DNA of 13,024 nt from assembly GCA_963714645.1 (NCBI GenBank), contig CAVQQX010000164.1, positions 1-13,024 of the forward strand. Direction: 5' to 3'. The stretch is from RPQJ01 sp963714645. Lineage in GTDB: Bacteria > Pseudomonadota > Gammaproteobacteria > Steroidobacterales > Steroidobacteraceae. Made by a program: the position numbers and the translations under genes. The notes under the pieces were generated by a model, which was not told the DNA's origin, searched no databases, and saw only the letters and a program-made list of their open reading frames with translations. This document shows positions 5,254-12,261 of the stretch, in pieces. Position 1 is the first letter of the stretch. Each line of letters begins with the position of its first letter.

Positions 5254-8200
5254 GTGGCGATCTCACCGGCTGGCCAGCTGCCCGTGCATCGCCTGCACGA
5301 CGACGAGATCGAGCGCCTGCTCGCGACGGGCGAACGGCGCCAGGAACTCGTCGCACTGCTCGGGGAGCCCGGTTATCGCGAGCTGAGTGCGCTCGCGCGG
5401 CGCGCCGCGACCCGGCGTGGCCCGACCGATGCGCGGGTCTACGTGCTGCCCGGGTTGATGGGATCGCGGCTCGGTTCGCGTGGCGTATTACTCGACGACG
5501 TGCTCTGGGTGGACCTGATCGAGATTGCCGCCGGCCACCTGACGCGACTCGCGCTGCCGCGGGGCGCGAAGCTCGTGGCGCTCGGCGCGATGCTGCTCAA
5601 CGCGCTAAAGCTCAAGCTGTCGCTGCGCATTGCCGGCTTCGAGGCGAGGCTGCATCCGTACGACTGGCGCCGCAGCGTGGGCGTGCTCGCGGCGGAGCTC
5701 AACTCGCGCATCGCCCGGGAGGCGCCCCGCGGTGGCGTGCTGCTCGTCGGCCACAGCCTGGGAGGAGTCGTGGCGCGCGTGGCACTGGGTCGGGAGAGCA
5801 CGCCCAGGATCGCACGCGTCGTCCAGCTCGGCGCGCCGAACCACGGTTCGTTCGCGCCCGTGCTCGCATTGCGTGGCGTCTACCCGACGGTGCGCAAGCT
5901 CGCGGCGCTCGACCGGCGGCACGATGCCGAGGATCTCGCACGGATCGTCTTCCGCACGCTGCCGGCGCTGCACGAGCTGCTGCCCGACCCGCGACTGGCG
6001 GGCGGCCCGAACCTGTTCGACGCGTCCGAGTGGCCGGACGACGAGCTGCGTCCCGACGCCGGCATGCTCGCCGCGGCCGCGGCCGAACGGGCTGGCTGGC
6101 CGGAAGCGGACCCGCGCTGCCTGCACATCGCCGGCGTGCGCCAGGACACGGTGGTGGGCGTTGCGCACCGTGGCGCCGAGTTCGAATACGCAATGGCGCC
6201 GCAGGGCGACGCGACCGTGCCGATGGAACTCGCCGTGCGCCCGGGCGAGCCGGCCTGGTTCGTCGGCGAACACCACGGCGCGCTGCCGAACAACAGCCGG
6301 GTGATCGCGGCAGCCGTCGACCTGCTGCGCCGCGGCACCACGCGTCGACTGCCGCGGACCACCGCGCGTGCGCGCGTGCGCACGACGCACTCGCTCACGG
6401 AATCCACGCTGCGACGCGTCGCGCCGCACAAGCTGCGCTGGGAGCACCTCTCGCCCGATTCGCGCCGCCGGCTGCTCGAGCCCGTGGTGTCGCCGGAGTT
6501 CCACGGCTCCGTCGCGCCGGCGGCCCTGGCCCGCGCGCACGCGGCGCGGATCGCGGCCAGCCCCTCGACGGCGACGACGCCCCGCCGCGTCCTCGAGGTG
6601 CGGCTCGTCCGCGGCAGCATCGTCGATGCGAACGCGCGGGCGCTGGTGCTCGGCGTGTTCCGCAACGTCGACCCCTCCGGACCGGCGGCGGCCATCGACG
6701 CCGCGCTCGGCGGGGCCATCCGCGAGTTCACGCTGCGCCGCATGTTCGCCGCGCAGCTCGGCCAGGTCTTCGTGATGCCGGCGCTGCGCAGCTCGCTGCT
6801 CGCCGAGTTCGTGCTGTTCGCAGGGCTCGGCGACTTCGGCGCGCTGGACGGCGCCGCGCTCTCGTTCGTCGCCGAGAACGTCGTACGCACGTTCGCGCGC
6901 ACGCAGGTGGAGGACTTCGCGACGGTGCTGTTCGGCGCCGGGTCGGGAGTGCCGGTCGCCACGGCGACCACGCGGCAGCTGGAGGGGTTCCTCACGGGCC
7001 TCGCCCATGCCGATCCCGGCGGCGTGGTGCGGCGGATCACCGTGTGCGAGCTCGACCGTCGCAAGTACGGAGTGCTCGTGCGCGCGACACGCAAGCTCGC
7101 TGCGAGCGCCGCCGCCGCCGCGGAAATCACGGTCCTGGTGGACGAAGCCGCTGGCACGCAGCCCGTCGCTGCCGCGAAGCCGGCGCGGCAGGCCGGTCGT
7201 CAGTCGGGACTCCCCGCGCCCGACCTGGCACGACCGCGCGATCCCGCTTACCTGCTGGTGGGCCTCGAACCGACCGGACGCAGCGAGTTCAGCTGTCGCT
7301 CGTCGCTGCTCACCGCCGGCGCGAAGGCAGCGGTGCTGAGCGGCGCCACGACGTTCGCGCGGGCCGGGTTGCAGAGGACCATCGCGGCCCTGGAGGACGG
7401 CACCGCAACCTCGCGGGACCTGCCGCGGGTCGGCACCGCGCTCGCGCGCCTGCTGCTGCCGCCGTCCGTGCGCGACGGCCTCGAGGCGATGGCTGCGCGT
7501 GCGCTCGTGGTGGTCCACGACCGGGAAGCCTCGCGCGTGCCGTGGGAGGTGCTGCGCATCGGTGACGCGCATCCTGCACTCTCGGCGGGACTCACGCGTC
7601 GCTACGCATCGGAGACGCTCTCGGTGGCGCGCTGGCGCGAGGAACCCGCAGCGCCGGATACGATGCGATTGCTGCTCGCCGTCGACCCCACTCAGGACCT
7701 GCCCGGTGCGGCTGCCGAAGGCGAAGCGCTGCAGGAATTGCTGCGACGGCACGGAATCGCCTGCGACGTGCTGCGCGGTCGCGATGCAACTCGTCCGCGC
7801 ATGCTCGCCGCGCTCGCATCGGGGGCCTACGACGTGTTGCACTTCGCGGGACACGCGTACTTCGATGCCGCGGATCCCGGCGCCGGCGGATTGCTCTGTG
7901 CCGGTCGCGAGGTGTTGCGCGGCTCCGACCTCGAGGTGCTCACGAGCCTGCCCGCACTGGTGTTCTGCAATGCCTGCGAGGCGGCCAGGGTGCGCCAGCC
8001 GCGACGGACGCCCGCGACGTCGCGCGCATTCGGGCTGCGCCGCTCGATGACTGGCCTCGCCGAGGCTTTCCTCGCGGGCGGCGTGGCGAACTTCATGGGC
8101 ACTCACTGGCCTGTCGGCGACGAGGCAGCCTTCGCATACTCGAGCGCGCTCTACGCGTCGCTGCTGCAGGGCGAGAGGCTCGGCGACGCGGTTCTCGCGG

Positions 8201-8295
8201 GACGCAAGCGCGTCGCCGCGATCCCGTCGGTCGACTGGGCGGACTACGTGCACTACGGCAACGCCGAATTCCAGCTGCTGACCGCTCCGCTATGA
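5254..8295 (+). CDS. Lipase-like alpha/beta hydrolase / M17N-macro-like / CHAT protease fusion protein
   Basis: A 1013-residue predicted cytoplasmic protein with no signal peptide or clear membrane helix. Residues 60-365 form an LCAT/lipase-like alpha/beta hydrolase: LPGLMGSRL (65-73, oxyanion loop), nucleophile GHSLGG with Ser168, likely Asp319 in GDATVP and His340 or His341 in GEHHGALP. A basic linker (about 366-445) leads to a domain at about 446-614 resembling the N-terminal macro-like domain of M17 aminopeptidases, without the M17 peptidase domain. After an Ala/Pro-rich linker (615-663), a CHAT module follows: VVHDREASRVPWEVL (753-767), HFAGHAYFD with His867, FCNACEA with Cys908 and THWPVGDEAA (950-959). 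The His/Cys dyad of caspase-like peptidases is intact. GTG 5254 is chosen because it is the first start after the preceding stop; GTG 5284 is possible. It lies 26 bp from the copper chaperone gene. The CHAT and hydrolase calls are firm, the middle domain tentative, the biological role unknown. Confidence 0.9.
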   Translation: MAISPAGQLPVHRLHDDEIERLLATGERRQELVALLGEPGYRELSALARRAATRRGPTDARVYVLPGLMGSRLGSRGVLLDDVLWVDLIEIAAGHLTRLALPRGAKLVALGAMLLNALKLKLSLRIAGFEARLHPYDWRRSVGVLAAELNSRIAREAPRGGVLLVGHSLGGVVARVALGRESTPRIARVVQLGAPNHGSFAPVLALRGVYPTVRKLAALDRRHDAEDLARIVFRTLPALHELLPDPRLAGGPNLFDASEWPDDELRPDAGMLAAAAAERAGWPEADPRCLHIAGVRQDTVVGVAHRGAEFEYAMAPQGDATVPMELAVRPGEPAWFVGEHHGALPNNSRVIAAAVDLLRRGTTRRLPRTTARARVRTTHSLTESTLRRVAPHKLRWEHLSPDSRRRLLEPVVSPEFHGSVAPAALARAHAARIAASPSTATTPRRVLEVRLVRGSIVDANARALVLGVFRNVDPSGPAAAIDAALGGAIREFTLRRMFAAQLGQVFVMPALRSSLLAEFVLFAGLGDFGALDGAALSFVAENVVRTFARTQVEDFATVLFGAGSGVPVATATTRQLEGFLTGLAHADPGGVVRRITVCELDRRKYGVLVRATRKLAASAAAAAEITVLVDEAAGTQPVAAAKPARQAGRQSGLPAPDLARPRDPAYLLVGLEPTGRSEFSCRSSLLTAGAKAAVLSGATTFARAGLQRTIAALEDGTATSRDLPRVGTALARLLLPPSVRDGLEAMAARALVVVHDREASRVPWEVLRIGDAHPALSAGLTRRYASETLSVARWREEPAAPDTMRLLLAVDPTQDLPGAAAEGEALQELLRRHGIACDVLRGRDATRPRMLAALASGAYDVLHFAGHAYFDAADPGAGGLLCAGREVLRGSDLEVLTSLPALVFCNACEAARVRQPRRTPATSRAFGLRRSMTGLAEAFLAGGVANFMGTHWPVGDEAAFAYSSALYASLLQGERLGDAVLAGRKRVAAIPSVDWADYVHYGNAEFQLLTAPL

Positions 8296-8355
8296 CGCAG
8301 CACACGTGCGTCTTTGCCGAATCCGTCCGTGACGCGGATCCCGGTTTTGAAGCTA

Positions 8356-8374
8356 CGCCCCCGATGGCGGGGCG
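8356..8374 (+). repeat. Small GC hairpin in the 8296-8506 intergenic region
   Basis: CGCCCC (8356-8361) and GGGGCG (8369-8374) flank a 7-base loop. No T-run follows, so intrinsic termination is not supported. It could aid Rho-dependent termination after the CHAT gene or be chance. Confidence 0.3.
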
Positions 8375-8448
8375 CGCAATGCGCGGCAGGCCATTTGCAG
8401 CCGGATCGACGCGGACCGCCGACTGGGCGAGTTCGTGGGCAATGCCGG

Positions 8449-8476
8449 TTGCACCTCCCGGCAGAACCGCTAAAGT
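8449..8476 (+). promoter_or_regulatory. Candidate promoter of the 2-oxoacid oxidoreductase operon
   Basis: TTGCAC (8449-8454), a 16-bp spacer and TAAAGT (8471-8476; 4 of 6 matches to TATAAT) precede the GTG at 8507. A start near 8483 would give a leader of about 24 nt. The -10 lies in a locally AT-richer patch, unusual for this window. Confidence 0.4.
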
Positions 8477-8497
8477 CTCGTTTCTCCACTGAAATTT

Positions 8498-8501
8498 GAG
8501 G
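8498..8501 (+). promoter_or_regulatory. Ribosome-binding site for the GltD-like gene
   Basis: GAGG ends 5 bases before GTG 8507 and supports that non-ATG start; no ATG in frame is closer to the conserved N-terminus. Confidence 0.6.
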
Positions 8502-8506
8502 TCCTC

Positions 8507-10324
8507 GTGACCGTCCCCCCGACCGACACCACCCATCCGGACTACTTCCACCGGGTGGTCGACTGCCAATGGGCCTGTCCGGCCCACACCGACGTCCCCG
8601 AATACATCCGACTGATCGCCCTCGGGCAGTTCTCCGACGCCTACATCGTCAACCGCGAATCGAACGTCTTCCCGGGCATCCTCGGTCGGGTCTGCGACCG
8701 GCCGTGCGAACCCGCATGCCGCCGGGGCCGGGTCGAGGACAAGCCGGTCGCGATCTGCCGCCTCAAGCGGGTTGCCGCCGACCACAAGGACGACATCCGC
8801 GGCCGCCTGCCGGTCGTTCCTGCACGGAAGAACGGCAAGCGCATCGCCTGTATCGGCGCAGGTCCGGCGAGCCTGACGGTGGCGAACGACCTGCTGCCGC
8901 TCGGCTATGAAGTCGTGATCCTGGAGCAGTGGGACAAGCCGGGCGGGCTGATGCGGACGAACATCCCGGCGTTCCGGCTGCCGCAGACGGTGCTCGCGGA
9001 GGAGATCGGTTACATCGAGCAGATGGGCGCGCAGATCCGCTACGGCCACCGCGTCGACTCGATGAAGAAGCTGCTGGAGACCGGCGGTTTCGATGCGGTG
9101 TTCGTGGGCTCCGGCGCACCGAAGGGCAAGGAGCTCGAGCTGCCCGGTCGCGCGGAGGCCGACGCCAACGTCCACATCGGCATCCAGTGGCTCGAGTCGG
9201 TCGCGTTCAAGCACCTCGACCGGATCGGCGAGAAGGTCCTGATCATCGGCGTCGGCAACACGGCGATGGATTGCTGCCGGTCGTCGCTGCGCCTCGGTGC
9301 GAACGAGGTGAAGGTGATGGCGCGCAAGCCGCGCCAGTTCTTCAAGGCGTCGGAGTGGGAACTCGAGGACGCCGAGTCCGAAAACGTCGAGATCGTGGTC
9401 AACCACTCGCCGAAGGCGTTCGTGGTCGAGGGCGGCCGCCTCCGGGGCATGGTGTTCGACACCATGGAGTACGACTTCGACGCGAAGGGCCGCATCACGG
9501 CCGAGCGCGTCTCCGGCGAGTCGTTCATTCCCGCGGACGACGTGATCCTCGCGATCGGCCAGGAGAATGCGTTCCCATGGATCGAGAACGACCTGGGCAT
9601 CGACTTCGACAAGTGGCACGTGCCCGTGGTCGACACGACGACGTTCCAGTCGACGCGCGCGGGCGTGTTCTTCGGCGGCGATTCGGCGTTCGGACCGAAG
9701 AACATCATCTGGGCGGTCGAGCACGGCCACCAGGCGGCGATCTCGATCCACAACTACTGCTCCGACCAGCCGGTCACGCAGCGGCTGCCGCCGACGCTGA
9801 ATCTCTCGTCGCGCAAGATGGGACTGCACGAGTGGTCGTACAAGAACGACTACAATCCGGTCGAGCGCCGGCTCGTGCCTCACGTGAGCCTCGCCGAGCG
9901 GTTCCGCAAGATCAACATCGAGGTCGAACTCGGCTTCGACGCCGAACAGACCGCTGCCGAGGTGCAGCGTTGCCTCAACTGCGACGTGCAGACCGTGTTC
10001 GCGGCGCAGGACTGCATCGAGTGCGACGCCTGCATCGACATCTGCCCGACGGACTGCCTCACCATCACGCACAACGGTGAGGAAGCAGAACTCTCGACGC
10101 GGCTCAAGGCGCCGCGCCGCAATCCTCACGCACCGCTGTACGTGTCGGAGCCGCTCAAGCAAACCGCGCGCGTCATGGTGAAGGACGAAGACCTGTGCGT
10201 TCACTGCGGCCTCTGCGCCGAGCGCTGCCCGACGGCAGCCTGGGACATGCAGAAGTCGACGATCCACCTGCCCCACGCACTAGACCACCTATGGCCCAGC
10301 CCGCAACGACTCAAGACCGCGTAA
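8507..10324 (+). CDS. GltD-like NAD(P)H/FAD oxidoreductase with two 4Fe-4S clusters, electron-transfer subunit of a 2-oxoacid oxidoreductase
   Basis: A 605-residue flavo-iron-sulfur protein related to the glutamate synthase small subunit. Residues 1-100 hold the GltD-type N-terminal cysteines (C20, C24, C63, C67, C71; C84 nearby). The FAD-binding Rossmann motif is IGAGPAS at 116-122, the NAD(P)-binding motif IIGVGNTAMD at 246-255, and a second flavin motif FFGGD at 388-392. The C-terminal ferredoxin-like domain has two complete cluster motifs, C503/506/509/513-P and C564/567/570/574-P. Its position directly before korA, with a 34-bp overlap, makes it the subunit that passes electrons between the 2-oxoacid oxidoreductase and NAD(P). 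Such a three-subunit, NADP-linked 2-oxoglutarate oxidoreductase is known from denitrifying aromatic degraders of the genus Azoarcus. The preferred pyridine nucleotide cannot be read from sequence here. Confidence 0.9.
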   Translation: MTVPPTDTTHPDYFHRVVDCQWACPAHTDVPEYIRLIALGQFSDAYIVNRESNVFPGILGRVCDRPCEPACRRGRVEDKPVAICRLKRVAADHKDDIRGRLPVVPARKNGKRIACIGAGPASLTVANDLLPLGYEVVILEQWDKPGGLMRTNIPAFRLPQTVLAEEIGYIEQMGAQIRYGHRVDSMKKLLETGGFDAVFVGSGAPKGKELELPGRAEADANVHIGIQWLESVAFKHLDRIGEKVLIIGVGNTAMDCCRSSLRLGANEVKVMARKPRQFFKASEWELEDAESENVEIVVNHSPKAFVVEGGRLRGMVFDTMEYDFDAKGRITAERVSGESFIPADDVILAIGQENAFPWIENDLGIDFDKWHVPVVDTTTFQSTRAGVFFGGDSAFGPKNIIWAVEHGHQAAISIHNYCSDQPVTQRLPPTLNLSSRKMGLHEWSYKNDYNPVERRLVPHVSLAERFRKINIEVELGFDAEQTAAEVQRCLNCDVQTVFAAQDCIECDACIDICPTDCLTITHNGEEAELSTRLKAPRRNPHAPLYVSEPLKQTARVMVKDEDLCVHCGLCAERCPTAAWDMQKSTIHLPHALDHLWPSPQRLKTA

Positions 10325-12138
10325 ACGACTTCGTCATCAAGCTCGCCAACGTGAACGGCACCGGCTCCGCCAGTGCCAACACGCTGCTGATGAAGTCCAT
10401 CTTCCGCATGGGCGTGCCAGTGATGGGGAAGAACTACTTTCCGTCCAACATCCAGGGCCTGCCGACGTGGTACGAGATCCGCGTGACGGGTGACGGCTAC
10501 GTCGCCCGGTCCGGGCGCGTCGACCTCATGGTCGCGATGAACGCCGAGACGTACCAGAAGGACGTCCGCGAGGTGAGTCCGGGCGGGTACCTGATCTACG
10601 ATTCGACCTGGCCGCGCTCCGCCGTGCTCTCGCGCGACGACATCACGATCCTGGGCGCGCCGCTCGCGAAGATCTGCAACGAGAACTTCGTCGGCGTCCG
10701 CAACCGGATCCTGATGAAGAACGTCTGCTACGCGGGCCTGCTCGCGGCACTGCTCGAGATCGACGTCGAGGTCATCCGCCAGCTGCTCACCGAGAGCTAC
10801 GGCAAGAAGCAGGCGCTCGTCGACGCCAACATGAAGGCCGTGCAGCTCGGTCACGACTACGCCAGGGCGCACCTGCCGTGCCCGCTGCCGCTGCGCGTCG
10901 AGCGCCTCGACAAGACCCGGGGCCACGTGATGATCGACGGCAACACGGCCGCCGGGCTCGGCGCCGTGTACGCGGGTGCGACGGTGGCGCCGTGGTACCC
11001 GATCACGCCGTCGACTTCGCTGATGGACGCGTTCCGCTCGTTCTGCCAGAAGCTGCGCGTCGACCCCGAGTCGGGCCGCAACAACTTCGCCGTGATCCAG
11101 GCCGAGGACGAGCTCGCGGCGATCGGCATGGTGCTCGGCGCGAACTGGAACGGCGCACGCGCCTTCACCGCGACCAGCGGTCCCGGCATCTCGCTGATGA
11201 GCGAGTTCATCGGGCTCGCATACTACGCCGAGATCCCGGCGGTGCTGTTCGACATCCAGCGCGTCGGCCCGTCGACCGGCATGCCGACGCGCACGCAGCA
11301 GTGCGACCTCCTCATGTGCGCGTACGCTTCGCACGGCGACACCAAGCACGTGCTGCTGTTCCCCTCGAACCCCGAGGAATGCTTCTACATGACCGTGCAG
11401 GCGTTCGACCTCGCCGAGCGGCTGCAGACGCCGGTGTTCGTGCTGTCCGACCTCGACATCGGCATGAACGACTGGATGTGCCCGATGCTCGAGTGGGACG
11501 ACGCGTATCGCCCCGACCGCGGCAAGGTGCTGTCGAAGGAGGAGATCGAGGCGCTGCCGAAGTTCCACCGCTACCTCGACCCGGACGACGACGGCATCCC
11601 GTACCGCACGCTGCCCGGCGTCTCGCCCAAAGGCGCGTATTTCACGCGCGGATCAGGCCACAACCAGTACGGCGGCTACACCGAGGACTCGGCGGAGTAC
11701 CAGGTCGTGATGGACCGCCTCGTGCGCAAGTTCAAGCGCGCCAGGACCCTCGTGCCGCCGCCGGTGATCGAGGCGACCGGGACGAGTTCGCTCGCGCTGG
11801 TCGCGGTCGGCAGCAGCCGCGGGGCCGTCAACGAGGCGCGCGACATCCTCGCGAAGCGCGGCATCCCGGTCGACTACATGCGGATCAAGGCGTTCCCGTT
11901 CACGAAGGAGGTCGAGTCCTTCATGGCCTCGCACGAGAAGATCTTCGTGGTCGAGCAGAACCGCGACGCGCAGCTCCGGTCGCTGCTCACGCTCGAGACG
12001 GACGTGCCGAAGTCCAAGCTTCACTCCATCCTGCACTACAGCGGCCTGCCGATGACCTCGAAGGAAATCGTCGATGCGGTGCTGGCCGAGCTCGGCGACC
12101 AGCGGCGTGCGTCGGTCGCTGCGGTCGCCGCCATCTAG
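10291..12138 (+). CDS. korA: 2-oxoacid:acceptor oxidoreductase, fused gamma-alpha subunit (KorA type)
   Basis: A 615-residue subunit that, with a thiamine diphosphate-binding beta subunit, oxidises a 2-oxoacid with CoA to acyl-CoA, CO2 and electrons. Residues 14-200 are the gamma domain (NVNGTGSASANTLL at 21-33). From about 213 the alpha domain begins, with YPITPSTSLMDAF (236-248), ATSGPGISLMSEFIGLAYYAE (294-314) and RVGPSTGMPTRTQQ (324-337), all typical of pyruvate/2-oxoglutarate ferredoxin oxidoreductases. The C-terminal part (about 545-595) has the conserved EQNRDAQLRSLL helix. ATG 10291 lies inside the end of the upstream gene (34-bp overlap) with no clear Shine-Dalgarno sequence, suggesting translational coupling. 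The 2-oxoglutarate preference is inferred from the fused gamma-alpha layout; pyruvate or another 2-oxoacid is possible. Confidence 0.9.
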   Translation: MAQPATTQDRVNDFVIKLANVNGTGSASANTLLMKSIFRMGVPVMGKNYFPSNIQGLPTWYEIRVTGDGYVARSGRVDLMVAMNAETYQKDVREVSPGGYLIYDSTWPRSAVLSRDDITILGAPLAKICNENFVGVRNRILMKNVCYAGLLAALLEIDVEVIRQLLTESYGKKQALVDANMKAVQLGHDYARAHLPCPLPLRVERLDKTRGHVMIDGNTAAGLGAVYAGATVAPWYPITPSTSLMDAFRSFCQKLRVDPESGRNNFAVIQAEDELAAIGMVLGANWNGARAFTATSGPGISLMSEFIGLAYYAEIPAVLFDIQRVGPSTGMPTRTQQCDLLMCAYASHGDTKHVLLFPSNPEECFYMTVQAFDLAERLQTPVFVLSDLDIGMNDWMCPMLEWDDAYRPDRGKVLSKEEIEALPKFHRYLDPDDDGIPYRTLPGVSPKGAYFTRGSGHNQYGGYTEDSAEYQVVMDRLVRKFKRARTLVPPPVIEATGTSSLALVAVGSSRGAVNEARDILAKRGIPVDYMRIKAFPFTKEVESFMASHEKIFVVEQNRDAQLRSLLTLETDVPKSKLHSILHYSGLPMTSKEIVDAVLAELGDQRRASVAAVAAI

Positions 12139-12183
12139 CCACATACCCACCAGTCACCATCCACCGGCCACTCCCCAACCACC
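12139..12183 (+). other. A/C-rich, G-poor spacer before korB
   Basis: 38 of the 45 bases are A or C and only 3 are G, so no Shine-Dalgarno sequence can form and little secondary structure is expected. It separates the korA stop from the korB ATG. Confidence 0.6.
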
Positions 12184-12261
12184 ATGTCCTTCATCAACAA
12201 GCCCAAGGTCCGCCATCCCGACCTGCCGAAGAACGAGCTCGGGCTCACGCGCCGCGACTAC
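12184..12261 (+). pseudogene. korB: 5' fragment of korB, 2-oxoacid oxidoreductase beta subunit
   Basis: The first 26 codons (MSFINKPKVRHPDLPKNELG then LTRRDY) are a recognisable KorB N-terminus, in the expected place after korA. The thiamine diphosphate-binding CxxCxG region that should follow is absent: at about 12258-12265 the frame continues into MurA sequence. As written, the operon has no catalytic beta subunit. All but 1 of these 26 codons end in G or C, as in korA. Whether the break exists in the genome or only in the assembly is unresolved. Confidence 0.8.

Noticed and set aside
5605..8253. 882-codon antisense open frame opposite the CHAT fusion
   Set aside because: Typical antisense artefact of very high GC3 DNA: low-complexity Arg/Ala/His-rich protein, no domain or start signal, while the plus strand has clear catalytic motifs.
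8356..8374. Hairpin as a Rho-independent terminator of the CHAT gene
   Set aside because: Stem of only 6 bp and no T-run after it.
8292..8492. Possible 66-codon gene starting on the CHAT gene stop (ATGA)
   Set aside because: Stop-start overlap looks tempting, but there is no ribosome site and the protein has no pattern; the operon promoter of the next gene lies inside it.
8093..10276. 727-codon antisense open frame opposite the GltD-like gene
   Set aside because: Same artefact; it mirrors the conserved plus-strand flavoprotein and has no recognisable domain.
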